A stretch of DNA of 64,000 nucleotides, taken from contig CAYGPR010000006.1 in the NCBI GenBank assembly GCA_964351985.1, positions 57,949 to 121,948 of the forward strand. The letters are read 5' to 3'. The notes under the pieces are model-generated. The model did no database searches. It had not been told where the DNA came from and saw only the letters and a list, made by a program, of their open reading frames with translations. Shown here piece after piece: positions 35,127 to 44,710 of this stretch. The DNA comes from Meishania sp964351985 (GTDB lineage: Bacteria; Bacteroidota; Bacteroidia; Flavobacteriales; Flavobacteriaceae). The translations under genes were made by a program, and so were the position numbers. Positions within the stretch are counted from its first letter, which is position 1; the number at the start of each line of letters is the position of its first letter.

Positions 35127-37076
35127 ATGATAGCACCCTTAACGATGAAGCCAAAAGCAAAAAAAACAGGTACCGATATCAGTTTCAAACCGGTCGGACA
35201 ATTCGAGGAAACCCGGTTCGAGAAAATTCACAATGTGATTTTTGACGACTCCAACGAGGCTTCCATAAAAGTGGCTCAAGAAATTGCGGCACTTATCCGA
35301 AAGAAACAAGAATCGAAAAAAACATGTGTTTTAGGACTTGCTACAGGTTCATCTCCTATTCGTGTCTATGAAGAATTAGTAAGGATGCACCAAGAAGATG
35401 GGTTGAGTTTTTCCAATGTGGTCACCTTCAACCTTGATGAATATCTGCCTATGGAGAAAGATAACCGGCAGAGCTATTGGTATTTCATGCACGAACATCT
35501 ATTCAACCATATTGATATTCCCAAGGAAAATATCCATATTCCAGATGGGACGGTTGCTGGCGAATTCGTCATCGATTACTGCTTGGCCTATGAAAAGGCG
35601 ATTAAAAAGTTCGGCGGACTCGACTTTCAACTGTTGGGTATCGGCAGAACCGGCCATGTCGGTTTTAATGAACCCGGGTCACACCGTAATTCAGGCACAA
35701 GGGTCATAACATTGGACCATATTACAAGGGTCGATGCCGCACCCGCGTTTCTAGGAATAGACAATGTGCCACGAAAAGCCATTACCATGGGCATCGCAAC
35801 GGTTATGAGCGCCAAGAGAATCGTTCTTTTGGGATGGGGACAAAATAAGGCCAATATCATCAACAAAACCGTGGAAGGCGAAATTTCTTCCCAAGTACCT
35901 GCAACCTATCTGCAGAACCATAAAAACTGCACCTTTGTTTTGGATACGGGTGCTGGCAGTGAATTAACAAGAAATAAGACACCATGGTTAGTCGATGAAT
36001 CCTTAGAGTGGGATGAGAACCTAACCGCCAAGGCCATGGTCTGGCTTTGTGGAAAAACGGAAAAATCGATATTAAGTTTAACCGATAAAGATTATAATGA
36101 CAACGGTATGTCAGGATTGTTATCGGTGCAAGATTCATATGACCTGAACATCAAAATGTTCAATAGACTTCAGCACACGATCACGGGTTGGCCAGGAGGA
36201 AAGCCCAATGCAGATGATACCAACAGGCCAGAAAGGGCCGAACCAACAAGAAAAAGAGTAATCATTTTCAGTCCTCACCCTGATGATGATGTGATATCGA
36301 TGGGAGGCACCTTCGACAGATTGGTCGAACAGGGCCATGACGTACATGTTGCCTATCAGACATCAGGCAACATTGCCGTTTCGGATACCGATGCACTTCG
36401 TTATGCAGAAATATCAAAAAGAATCTGTGCCTCTGAAGAGGTCCAGACCATTATCGATTCCATTAAGTCAAAGAATGAAAGTAGTTTCGATTCCGTCGAA
36501 GTGAGAAGGTTAAAGGGCAACATTCGGCGAGGCGAATCATATGCCGCTGCCCGCTATCTAGGGCTTGACGATGCCAACGTTCACTTTTTAGATCTTCCGT
36601 TTTATGAAACGGGTACCATCAAGAAAAAAAGCCTGTCGGAAGAAGATATTGAAGTTATGGTGAGTATCATCGACAAGGTAAAACCACATCAAATCTATGC
36701 TGCGGGGGATCTGGCAGATCCGCACGGCACACATAAAGTATGTTTGGATGCTGTTTTCGAAGCAATGAAGCGCTTGAAATCTGAAGAGTTCATGAAAGAC
36801 TGTTGGTTGTGGTTGTACCGAGGTGCTTGGCACGAATGGGATATCAACGAAATCGAAATGGCCGTACCGATGAGTCCTGGGCAGGTTCTAAAAAAGCGTA
36901 ATGCCATTTTTGCCCACCAAAGCCAAAAAGACGGAGTCATGTTCCAAGGTGATGATTCAAGGGAATTTTGGATGCGTGCCGAGGAACGAAACAGAGACAC
37001 GGCGGCAAGATATCGGGCACTAGGTCTCTCCGATTATGCGGCTATGGAAGCTTTCGTTAGGCATAAGTTCGACTAG
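35127..37076 (+). CDS. nagB: glucosamine-6-phosphate deaminase fused to PIG-L/LmbE deacetylase
   Basis: 649-aa fusion. Residues about 25-310 are a NagB isomerase/deaminase domain (LATGSSPIRVYEEL, TFNLDEY with Asp104, RTGHVGFNEPGSH with His177 and Glu182), which would convert glucosamine-6-P to fructose-6-P and ammonia. Residues about 376-600 are a PIG-L/LmbE Zn-dependent N-deacetylase domain with PHPDDD (383-388) and the DPHGTH metal pair (His533, His536). The position equal to E. coli catalytic Asp141 is Thr175. A deacetylase on the same chain could supply deacetylated substrate in place of NagA, which is not in the window; this is inference. A second ATG at 35145 is an alternative start; the -7 box fits both. 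First gene of the amino-sugar operon. Confidence 0.9.
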   Translation: MIAPLTMKPKAKKTGTDISFKPVGQFEETRFEKIHNVIFDDSNEASIKVAQEIAALIRKKQESKKTCVLGLATGSSPIRVYEELVRMHQEDGLSFSNVVTFNLDEYLPMEKDNRQSYWYFMHEHLFNHIDIPKENIHIPDGTVAGEFVIDYCLAYEKAIKKFGGLDFQLLGIGRTGHVGFNEPGSHRNSGTRVITLDHITRVDAAPAFLGIDNVPRKAITMGIATVMSAKRIVLLGWGQNKANIINKTVEGEISSQVPATYLQNHKNCTFVLDTGAGSELTRNKTPWLVDESLEWDENLTAKAMVWLCGKTEKSILSLTDKDYNDNGMSGLLSVQDSYDLNIKMFNRLQHTITGWPGGKPNADDTNRPERAEPTRKRVIIFSPHPDDDVISMGGTFDRLVEQGHDVHVAYQTSGNIAVSDTDALRYAEISKRICASEEVQTIIDSIKSKNESSFDSVEVRRLKGNIRRGESYAAARYLGLDDANVHFLDLPFYETGTIKKKSLSEEDIEVMVSIIDKVKPHQIYAAGDLADPHGTHKVCLDAVFEAMKRLKSEEFMKDCWLWLYRGAWHEWDINEIEMAVPMSPGQVLKKRNAIFAHQSQKDGVMFQGDDSREFWMRAEERNRDTAARYRALGLSDYAAMEAFVRHKFD

Positions 37077-37120
37077 TAAAGCTCCTTCTATACTTTTGTC
37101 ACTCCGAAACCTTTATTTTT

Positions 37121-37186
37121 GTCATTTCGAGGTACGACGAGTCTCACGTATCATTGAGTAAGGGAATCCTTGTACCTCGGAATGAC
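37121..37186. repeat. short palindromic intergenic repeat (GTCATTtCGAGG type)
   Basis: GTCATTTCGAGGTAC (37121-37135) faces its complement GTACCTCGGAATGAC (37172-37186) with one mismatch in 15. A degenerate extra copy, GTCACTCCGAAAC, lies just upstream near 37098. It fills the gap between the nagB fusion and the GHL10 gene and could fold in the mRNA; it resembles REP-like dispersed repeats. Confidence 0.7.
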
Positions 37187-37200
37187 AACTGCAACACTAT

Positions 37201-38712
37201 ATGCCAAAACTGCCGTCTTTTTTACTTTTACTATTTCTCGCATCATCTTGCGCCCTCTTCAAACCCATCCCTCAACCAGAAAGGGAGTTTCGGGGTTTTT
37301 GGGTGGCCACGGTCGTCAATATCGACTGGCCCAAAAATGGCAATGACGCCGTTGAAAAGCAAAAAGCCGATTATCTAGAAATCTTGGATTTCTACAAGGA
37401 CTTGAATTTCAACGCGGCTATCGTACAAATCCGCACTGCTGGCGATGCTTTTTATGATTCTGAATATGCACCGTGGTCCCGCTTTTTAACGGGAGAAGAG
37501 GGCAAAGAACCCAACACAGAAGAAAGTCTTTTAAAATGGATGATCGACGAAGCCCATAACCGAGGAATGGAATTCCACGCTTGGCTCAATCCATACCGTG
37601 CAACTTTCGACCTGAAAACGGAAATTTTGAGTCCGACGCATGATTTTAACCTACATCCTGAATGGATGCTAAAATACGGTAAGAAATATTACTATAATCC
37701 CGGTCTGCCAGAGGTACGACAACGAATGGTCTCGGTCATTGACGAAATTGTTGCCGATTATGACGTCGATGCAATCCATTTTGATGATTATTTCTATCCG
37801 TATACCATTAAAGACGAAGTTTTTCATGATTCTTTAACCTTTTCCTATCACGGACTTCCGAATCAATCGTTGGATGATTGGCGACGAAGCAACATGGATT
37901 CCCTAATCAAAAACAGTTACGAAACCATCAAGTCGCGAAAACCTTGGGTGCAATTTGGGATAAGTCCGTTCGGGGTTTGGAAAAATAAAGCCACCGACCC
38001 AAAAGGCTCAGATACCCGAGCAGGGCAAACAACCTATGATAATCTCTACGCAGACCCCCTTCTCTGGATGGAAAAAGGTTGGCTGGATTATCTGGTACCA
38101 CAGGTGTATTGGAGCATGGAGCTTCCTGTCGCCTCGCATCGAAAAATAGTGGACTGGTGGTCGAACAATTCGAAACTCACAAATCTATATATCGGCAACG
38201 GACCCTATAAAATTCGGAATAATAGTGATAAGGCATGGGAGAATAAAAAAGAACTTCCGGACCAATTGATGTACGCAAGAAAAAAAGATGCCGTGCAGGG
38301 AAATGTGTTTTTTAGCGCCAAAAGTTTGATGCAAAAGAATGCCGATGTAGTCGAATATCTAAAAAAGAGGTATTATAAAAGAGAGGCCCTACCCCCTATT
38401 TCATCCTCTGCGAAAATAGATTTCCCTTCAAAACTTGAATTTAAATCTTTACAACAAAAAAGTGAATCTATTCTATTGTATTTTAATGATTTAAGTAGCT
38501 ATCGGTTTGCAATTATCTATCCCTCAGGGGAAAAAATCAAAAAAAAATACTCCATCAAAAAATTGATGTCGAAAATTCCGGTAAACGATATGACTTCCGT
38601 AAAAATTCCTGAAGAGATCATCCGGAAAAGAAAATATATCGCACTTATTTTTATTGATAGGTACGGGCGCAAAAGTGAGCCGAAAATCATACATTTAAAT
38701 CAAACCAACTGA
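37201..38712 (+). CDS. GHL10 family lipoprotein, DigH/YddW-like glycan hydrolase
   Basis: 503-aa lipoprotein (signal ending ASSC, Cys17) of the glycosyl-hydrolase-like 10 family (DUF187, PF02638). The TIM-barrel begins RGFWVATVVNIDWP (about 28-41) and continues with FNAAIVQIRTAGDAFY, HAWLNPYRATFD, IHFDDYFYPY (acidic pair at the end of a central strand) and VQFGISPFGVWKN; after about residue 400 there is a small beta-rich tail. The E. coli relative DigH (YddW) cleaves peptide-free (denuded) peptidoglycan strands. Sitting between nagB-PIG-L and an AmpG-like permease, a role in releasing peptidoglycan sugars at the envelope is likely here. It starts 124 bp after nagB, across a palindromic repeat. 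Confidence 0.87.
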   Translation: MPKLPSFLLLLFLASSCALFKPIPQPEREFRGFWVATVVNIDWPKNGNDAVEKQKADYLEILDFYKDLNFNAAIVQIRTAGDAFYDSEYAPWSRFLTGEEGKEPNTEESLLKWMIDEAHNRGMEFHAWLNPYRATFDLKTEILSPTHDFNLHPEWMLKYGKKYYYNPGLPEVRQRMVSVIDEIVADYDVDAIHFDDYFYPYTIKDEVFHDSLTFSYHGLPNQSLDDWRRSNMDSLIKNSYETIKSRKPWVQFGISPFGVWKNKATDPKGSDTRAGQTTYDNLYADPLLWMEKGWLDYLVPQVYWSMELPVASHRKIVDWWSNNSKLTNLYIGNGPYKIRNNSDKAWENKKELPDQLMYARKKDAVQGNVFFSAKSLMQKNADVVEYLKKRYYKREALPPISSSAKIDFPSKLEFKSLQQKSESILLYFNDLSSYRFAIIYPSGEKIKKKYSIKKLMSKIPVNDMTSVKIPEEIIRKRKYIALIFIDRYGRKSEPKIIHLNQTN

Positions 38713-38713
38713 T

Positions 38714-39994
38714 ATGATCCAAAAAAACAAATGGGCATGGGCTTGGGTACCGACCCTTTATTTTGCCCAAGGCCTTCCCTATGCTCTGGTCGTGACCGTA
38801 TCGGTTATCATGTATAAAAAATTAGGGATCAGCAATGAAGATATTGGCTTATATACCAGCCTACTCTATATTCCATGGGTTATAAAGCCACTTTGGAGCC
38901 CGTTTGTAGATTTGAAAAGCACAAAACGCAATTGGTTTTTATGGATGCAATTATTGGCCTCGGCCGCTCTTTTGGCGATAGGCTTCACATTGCCCACCAA
39001 CGTCTTTTTCGTAACCAGCTTGGCCTGTTTCTGGATGGTTGCCTTCGCATCGGCGACCAATGATATCGCTACGGACGGATACTATATGATCGGACTTACT
39101 GAGGACAAACAGTCCTTTTTCGTCGGAATGCGAAGTGTGTTTTATAAACTCGCCAATGTTACGGGGCAAGGCCTTTTGGTCATCTTGGCCGGTTATTTGG
39201 AAACATTGTACGGCGACAATACCAAGGCCTGGTCCATGACAATGATCTGCGCCGGGTCGCTGATGCTATTGTTCACTATGACCAACTTTTTCGTCGCACC
39301 CAAATTTGAAGGTTCAAAAGCTATAGCTCTAGACAAACCAAAGGGATTTATCGAAGTCTTTGTTACCTTCTTTAAGAAACCCGGCATGGGCATGGCTTTG
39401 GCTTTTATTTTATTCTTTAGATTGGGCGAATCACAACTGGTGAAAATGGCATCTCCTTTTCTGCTGGACCCAACCTCCGTTGGCGGATTGGGATATACCA
39501 CATCCGAGGTGGGTACCATTTACGGAACCATCGGAGTCATATTTTTAACCGTCGGAGGTATTTTAGGTGGAATCTTGATCTCACGGCACGGACTGAAAAA
39601 ATGGATGTTGCCCATGCTGATCGCCCTTAACGCACCAAATGCACTTTACGCTTTATTGGCGATAACAAACACTACCGCGGCTTGGGCCGTAACGGGAACC
39701 GTAATCGTCGAGCAATTCGGCTATGGGTTCGGTATAGCAGGTTTTATGGTTTATCTGATATACATTGCCGAAGGAAAATCAAAGACCTCACATTATGCCT
39801 TGGCAACGGGCTTTATGGCCTTGGGAATGATGCTGCCAGGACTTATAAGCGGATTTATGCAAGATTGGCTAGGCTACTCCGGATTCTTTATTTGGGTCGT
39901 TTTGGCCGCGCTGCCAGCATTTATTCTATTGAGATATATAAAATACCCCGCTGATTTTGGGAAAGCAAAAAACAAAGATGAACAAAGTGTTTGA
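38714..39994 (+). CDS. ampG: AmpG-like muropeptide permease (MFS)
   Basis: 426-aa major facilitator with about 12 membrane segments. It begins WAWAWVPTLYFAQGLPYALV, followed by YIPWVIKPLWSPFVD, the AmpG signature region, and FVGMRSVFYKLANVTGQGLLV. In other bacteria AmpG imports GlcNAc-anhydroMurNAc (peptides) into the cytoplasm. Flanked by a DigH-like lipoprotein and nagZ, this substrate is highly plausible. It begins 1 bp after the previous stop and its end overlaps nagZ by 17 bp. The symbol is by homology and context. Confidence 0.88.
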   Translation: MIQKNKWAWAWVPTLYFAQGLPYALVVTVSVIMYKKLGISNEDIGLYTSLLYIPWVIKPLWSPFVDLKSTKRNWFLWMQLLASAALLAIGFTLPTNVFFVTSLACFWMVAFASATNDIATDGYYMIGLTEDKQSFFVGMRSVFYKLANVTGQGLLVILAGYLETLYGDNTKAWSMTMICAGSLMLLFTMTNFFVAPKFEGSKAIALDKPKGFIEVFVTFFKKPGMGMALAFILFFRLGESQLVKMASPFLLDPTSVGGLGYTTSEVGTIYGTIGVIFLTVGGILGGILISRHGLKKWMLPMLIALNAPNALYALLAITNTTAAWAVTGTVIVEQFGYGFGIAGFMVYLIYIAEGKSKTSHYALATGFMALGMMLPGLISGFMQDWLGYSGFFIWVVLAALPAFILLRYIKYPADFGKAKNKDEQSV

Positions 39995-41558
39995 CTTTAG
40001 TGAAGTGAAAGAAAAGCTTTCGCCAAGGGAAAAAGTGGGTCAACTTTTTATGCCCGCAGCTTTTATTAACGATACCGAGGAAGAAATACTTCAATTGGAA
40101 AAATTGATATTGGAGCAAGGCGTTGGCGGACTTTGTTTCTTTCACTCCCGTGCTAGTGCCGCCACCAACTACGAAGGAGAAAAGAAGGTGGTTTACAATG
40201 AGAATAGTTTTGAAACACTCAAGAACCTTATCCAACGCTACCAATCGACTTCTAAACACCCCTTATTGATTGCCATCGATGCCGAATGGGGATTGGCCAT
40301 GCGTATTGAAAACACACCACAATACCCTTACGCGATTACTTTGGGGGCGATTCAAAATGATAACGATTTGATTTTTGAGGTAGGAAGAAATATCGCCAGA
40401 GACTGCAAAGCCGCGGGAATCCATTGGAATTTGGCCCCGGTTGCCGACATCAACAACAATTCGAATAACCCCGTTATAGGATACCGTTCATTTGGGGAAG
40501 ACCGAGACCTGGTTGCAAAAAAGGCAATTGCCTATGTCAAAGGCTCTCAGAGTGAAGGTGTATTGACCAGTATCAAACACTTTCCCGGACATGGCGATAC
40601 AGCGACCGATTCACATTTGGGACTCCCATTGATCGAGAAGTCGAAGGAAGAATTGGTCGAGAATGAGCTTTATCCTTTTCAAAAATTGGTTGATGAAGGT
40701 GTGGAGTCTGTAATGGTGGGACATTTATCCATTCCCGCGTTGGCCAATGGCACCAAGATATCCTCCAGCATTTCAAAGGATATTATCAAAGGTGTTCTAC
40801 GAAAGGAGATGGGATTTGAAGGCGTGGTCATTTCAGATGCCTTGAACATGCACGCCGTATCAAAAAATTATCCTGAAAAAGGAAAACTGGAATGGCTCGC
40901 CTTTGATGCCGGAAACGATGTTCTGTGTTTTGCGGAACATACTGCAGAGGGAATTGAAACCATTCTAAAGAATGCTAGCTCAACACAAATAGAAGAAAGT
41001 TTTGAACGAGTCTGGAAGTTGAAAGTTCAAGCACAAGGGTCAAGTCAAAGCTCAAATACCAATCTCCAAGAAAGCATTGAGCTAAATGGAAAACTTGCCG
41101 AAGAAAGCTTGACATTGCATAAAGGAACAAAGGAAGATATTTCAGAATTTTTATCAAATGAATTTATCGGAATAGAAAATTCACATAGTGCTGAAAATCA
41201 TTTTTTTAACAAAATCAAAGAGTATAAAAAGTTTAATACCTCAATTTTAGGGAATGATTTCTTGAAAAGTGAAGAAAATATCCTTTTGGCAATCTTTCCA
41301 CCTCAAGTAAAACCAACGAACAATTTTGGCTTTTCGGATGCTGAAATCACCAAAATCAACACGCTTGTAAAAACGAAAAAAGTAGTGCTTTATCTCTTCG
41401 GGAATCCATATGTTCTGAATCTCATCGATATTGAAAATACAAAAGTTGTGGTCATAGCCTATCAGAATTTTGAAGTTTTTCAAGAAGTGGCTACGAAACA
41501 TTTTTTGGGTAATCTTGAGGCAAATGGAAAATTGCCCGTAACCATTCAAGGAATATGA
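39978..41558 (+). CDS. nagZ: beta-N-acetylglucosaminidase, GH3 (NagZ-type)
   Basis: 526-aa cytoplasmic glycosidase (no signal peptide) that removes GlcNAc from GlcNAc-anhydroMurNAc. The catalytic loop IKHFPGHGDTATDSH (about 199-213) and the nucleophile GVVISDALNMHAVS (Asp287) are canonical for the NagZ branch of GH3. After about residue 330 there is an extra C-terminal domain of about 190 aa without clear motifs, making it longer than the 341 aa of E. coli NagZ. The ATG at 39978 (MNKVFDF) overlaps ampG by 17 bp; an in-frame TTG at 39957 looks too early. Stop overlaps anmK by 4 bp (ATGA). Confidence 0.93.
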   Translation: MNKVFDFSEVKEKLSPREKVGQLFMPAAFINDTEEEILQLEKLILEQGVGGLCFFHSRASAATNYEGEKKVVYNENSFETLKNLIQRYQSTSKHPLLIAIDAEWGLAMRIENTPQYPYAITLGAIQNDNDLIFEVGRNIARDCKAAGIHWNLAPVADINNNSNNPVIGYRSFGEDRDLVAKKAIAYVKGSQSEGVLTSIKHFPGHGDTATDSHLGLPLIEKSKEELVENELYPFQKLVDEGVESVMVGHLSIPALANGTKISSSISKDIIKGVLRKEMGFEGVVISDALNMHAVSKNYPEKGKLEWLAFDAGNDVLCFAEHTAEGIETILKNASSTQIEESFERVWKLKVQAQGSSQSSNTNLQESIELNGKLAEESLTLHKGTKEDISEFLSNEFIGIENSHSAENHFFNKIKEYKKFNTSILGNDFLKSEENILLAIFPPQVKPTNNFGFSDAEITKINTLVKTKKVVLYLFGNPYVLNLIDIENTKVVVIAYQNFEVFQEVATKHFLGNLEANGKLPVTIQGI

Positions 41559-42631
41559 AAATAAATAAAATTTTAGGCCTAATGTCCGGCACCTCTTTAG
41601 ATGGTCTAGACCTTGGCTATTGTCATATCTGGCAAGAAGAAACTTCGTGGAAATTTGAAATCAAGGAAACAAAAAGCATTTCGTATTCCCAAGAAATGCG
41701 AGACAAATTGAAGAATTCTATATTTCTTTCCGCCGACGAACTCTTGATTTTTCATAATGCCTACGGTACTTGGCTTGGGGAGCAAGCCAAAATCTTTATT
41801 GAAGAAAATAGCCTAGAAGTCGATGCCATTGCCAGCCACGGTCATACCACCCACCACCAACCCGAAAACGGACTTACCTTTCAAATCGGTTCCGGGCAAC
41901 ATTTGGCCAATGCAAGCGGACAAAAAGTAGTCTGCGATTTTCGCACCAACGATGTTGCACTGGGTGGGCAAGGTGCTCCGCTCGTTCCTATTGGTGACCA
42001 ACTGTTTTTTGGTCAATATGATTTCTGTTTGAATCTCGGGGGGATCAGTAATGTTTCCTTTCAACAAGGGGGTAAGCGTATCGCCTATGATATCGGGTTG
42101 GCGAATATGATATTGAATCACATTACCAGAAAACAGGGAATGGATTATGACGAAGGAGGGCAGCTTGCAAAACGTGGCAGCGTTAATTCCGGAATGCTGC
42201 AAAAGCTCAATGCGCTGGAATATTATAAACTTCCTATGCCGAAATCCATAGGGTATGAGTGGTTTGTTGAAGAAGTGGTTCCGATTGTCGAAAGCACTAA
42301 TGATTCGATGGAAAATCTGTTGTGTACCGGTATTCATCATATTTGCGAACAGGTTGCCATCCAAATAAAGAATAACTCCTTAAAAGCCGACAATACCCTA
42401 TTTGTGACAGGAGGAGGCGCATTAAATGACTTTCTGATCGAAACGCTACAGGACAAATTAGGCGATGTAGCTCAAGTGGTCGTAACTGAAAAACAATTGA
42501 TCGAGTTTAAGGAAGCTTTGGTTTTTGCGTTGATGGGTGTTTTACGATTAGAGCAAAAAATAAATGTCCTTTGTTCGGTCACCGGGGCAAAAAGGGACTC
42601 ATCGAGCGGAGTACTGTTTTTGCCCAACTAA
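41555..42631 (+). CDS. anmK: anhydro-N-acetylmuramic acid kinase
   Basis: AnmK opens the 1,6-anhydro ring of anhydroMurNAc and phosphorylates it to MurNAc-6-phosphate, the substrate of MurQ. The 358 aa contain the ATP-binding GLMSGTSLDGLDLGYC (about 8-23), DFRTNDVALGGQGAPLVPIGDQ (the GGxGAPL sugar-binding region), NLGGISN and the late VTGGGALNDFLIETL. Length matches the family. It ends a tightly packed ampG-nagZ-anmK unit whose 3' end is 56 bp before the DUF4212 gene. Confidence 0.95.
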   Translation: MKINKILGLMSGTSLDGLDLGYCHIWQEETSWKFEIKETKSISYSQEMRDKLKNSIFLSADELLIFHNAYGTWLGEQAKIFIEENSLEVDAIASHGHTTHHQPENGLTFQIGSGQHLANASGQKVVCDFRTNDVALGGQGAPLVPIGDQLFFGQYDFCLNLGGISNVSFQQGGKRIAYDIGLANMILNHITRKQGMDYDEGGQLAKRGSVNSGMLQKLNALEYYKLPMPKSIGYEWFVEEVVPIVESTNDSMENLLCTGIHHICEQVAIQIKNNSLKADNTLFVTGGGALNDFLIETLQDKLGDVAQVVVTEKQLIEFKEALVFALMGVLRLEQKINVLCSVTGAKRDSSSGVLFLPN

Positions 42632-42687
42632 GAATCTGAAGCAAATCGCTATATTAGTGAGCTCAATAAATCAACACCAACTCGAAG

Positions 42688-42948
42688 ATGTCAGAGAAAC
42701 AAAAAAAAGCCACCGCCTACTGGAAAGAAAATGTACGCTACCTCTTTATTCTTCTGGCGATTTGGTTCGCAGTCTCCTATGGTGCCGGTATTCTTTTTAA
42801 AGATGCCTTGAACGAGATTAAAATAGGTGGCTTTGAATTGGGCTTTTGGTTCGCCCAACAAGGTGCCATTTATGTCTTCGTCATCCTGATATTCGTATAT
42901 GTCCGCTTAATGAACAGATTGGATAAAAAATACGGCTACAACGAATAA
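42688..42948 (+). CDS. DUF4212 protein, small subunit of a sodium:solute symporter
   Basis: 86-aa membrane protein with two hydrophobic segments (about 20-38 and 55-75). KATAYWKENVRYLFILLAIW and LGFWFAQQGAIYVFVILIFVY are characteristic of DUF4212, the small partner of the VC_2705-type sodium:solute symporters. It is 23 bp before the large subunit, so the pair is coexpressed. Confidence 0.92.
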   Translation: MSEKQKKATAYWKENVRYLFILLAIWFAVSYGAGILFKDALNEIKIGGFELGFWFAQQGAIYVFVILIFVYVRLMNRLDKKYGYNE

Positions 42949-42971
42949 CCACTTACCAAACCTCAAAAATT

Positions 42972-44684
42972 ATGGATGTTCAAACCTGGACGTATCTTTT
43001 AGTCGGAATCACTTTTGTCCTTTATATCGGTATTGCCATTTGGTCGCGGGCCGGATCTACGAAAGAGTTTTATGTTGCAGGTGGCGGAGTTTCTCCCTTG
43101 GCGAATGGTATGGCAACGGCAGCAGATTGGATGTCAGCAGCTTCTTTTATCTCCATGGCCGGACTCATTTCTTTTATGGGGTATGACGGCTCGGTGTACT
43201 TGATGGGCTGGACCGGGGGTTACGTGCTTCTGGCGCTATTACTTGCCCCCTATCTCAGGAAATTTGGCAAGTTTACCGTACCCGACTTTATTGGTGATCG
43301 CTACTACTCTGATACAGCTAGAATCGTAGCGGTCATCTGCGCCTTGATCGTTTCCTTTACCTATGTGGCGGGACAAATGCGCGGGGTCGGCGTGGTGTTT
43401 TCCAGATTTTTGGAAGTCGACATCAATACCGGGGTCATTATCGGAATGGTTATCGTACTCTTTTATGCCGTTTTAGGGGGAATGAAAGGCATCACTTATA
43501 CCCAGGTCGCACAATATTGCGTGTTGATTTTTGCCTTCATGGTACCTGCGATTTTTATTTCCATTCAAATGACCGGAAACCCTATTCCGCAATTGGGAAT
43601 GGGTTCACAGTTGAACGATGGATCGGGAGTGTACCTTTTGGACAAACTCAACGGACTCTCCACCGAACTGGGTTTTGCCGAATATACCGATGGCAAGAAA
43701 TCGATGGTCGATGTTTTTATGATAACACTGGCCTTAATGGTAGGTACGGCAGGTCTCCCCCATGTTATCGTACGATTCTTTACGGTTAAGCGTGTAAAAG
43801 ATGCGCGAAAATCAGCTGGCATCGCCCTGTTGCTTATTGCTATTTTATACACCACGGCACCGGCAGTTGCTGTTTTTGCAAAAACCAATCTTATCAATAC
43901 GGTCAGCAATGAAGAATATACTTCAATGCCCGAATGGTTCAAGAATTGGGAGACTACAGGACTATTGACTTTCGATGATAAAAATGGAGATGGAAAAATA
44001 CAATACGTTGCGGATAAGCAGGCCAACGAACTAACAATCGACAATGATATCATGGTTTTGGCGAATCCTGAGATTGCTAACCTTCCTGCATGGGTCATTG
44101 CCCTTGTCGCCGCAGGTGGCCTGGCAGCGGCACTTTCAACCGCAGCGGGATTGTTGTTGGTTATATCCTCATCGGTTTCACATGATTTGATCAAAAAAGT
44201 TTTTGTTCCCACTATTTCGGATAAGGGAGAACTCTGGGCCGCTAGAGGTGCGGCAACGGTTGCCGTTGTTATCGCAGGGTATTTCGGAATCAATCCGCCA
44301 GGCTTTGTCGCAGCGGTAGTCGCTCTGGCATTTGGGCTGGCGGCCGCTTCCTTTTTCCCTGCTATTGTTTTGGGTATTTTCTATAAAAAAATGAACAAAG
44401 AGGGAGCCATTGCGGGAATGGTCGTTGGAATCTCTCTCATGCTATTTTACATGCTCAAATTTAAATTCGGAATTTTCGATGGTGGCAAAGGAGCAGTACC
44501 CGGATTGGAAAAAGATTGGTGGTTCGGAATTTCCCCCGAAGGCTTTGGCAGTGTGGCGATGTTGGTCAATTTTATTGTTTCCGTGGTCATAATGCAATTT
44601 ACCCCTGCCCCACCCGAAGATGTACAGGAAATCGTGGAGGATATCCGCATTCCGAGTGGTGCCGGTGAGGCTTCCGGGCATTAA
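42972..44684 (+). CDS. sodium:solute symporter, VC_2705 family (ActP-like)
   Basis: 570-aa polytopic protein, about 13 membrane segments, of the SSS family. Characteristic stretches are FYVAGGGVSPLANGMATAADWMSAASFIS, the family's Na+/substrate region, YVAGQMRGVGVVFSR, GTAGLPHVIVRFFTVK and GGLAAALSTAAGLLL. Related proteins include acetate/glycolate permease ActP. With the DUF4212 partner upstream and acs downstream, uptake of acetate or a short carboxylate is likely but unproven. Confidence 0.92.
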   Translation: MDVQTWTYLLVGITFVLYIGIAIWSRAGSTKEFYVAGGGVSPLANGMATAADWMSAASFISMAGLISFMGYDGSVYLMGWTGGYVLLALLLAPYLRKFGKFTVPDFIGDRYYSDTARIVAVICALIVSFTYVAGQMRGVGVVFSRFLEVDINTGVIIGMVIVLFYAVLGGMKGITYTQVAQYCVLIFAFMVPAIFISIQMTGNPIPQLGMGSQLNDGSGVYLLDKLNGLSTELGFAEYTDGKKSMVDVFMITLALMVGTAGLPHVIVRFFTVKRVKDARKSAGIALLLIAILYTTAPAVAVFAKTNLINTVSNEEYTSMPEWFKNWETTGLLTFDDKNGDGKIQYVADKQANELTIDNDIMVLANPEIANLPAWVIALVAAGGLAAALSTAAGLLLVISSSVSHDLIKKVFVPTISDKGELWAARGAATVAVVIAGYFGINPPGFVAAVVALAFGLAAASFFPAIVLGIFYKKMNKEGAIAGMVVGISLMLFYMLKFKFGIFDGGKGAVPGLEKDWWFGISPEGFGSVAMLVNFIVSVVIMQFTPAPPEDVQEIVEDIRIPSGAGEASGH

Positions 44685-44710
44685 TTTTTTTAATTATTTT
44701 TATATATCCG

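Noticed and set aside
43565..44293. 242-codon open frame opposite the sodium:solute symporter
   Set aside because: Antisense of a strongly conserved transporter; translation has no recognisable domain.
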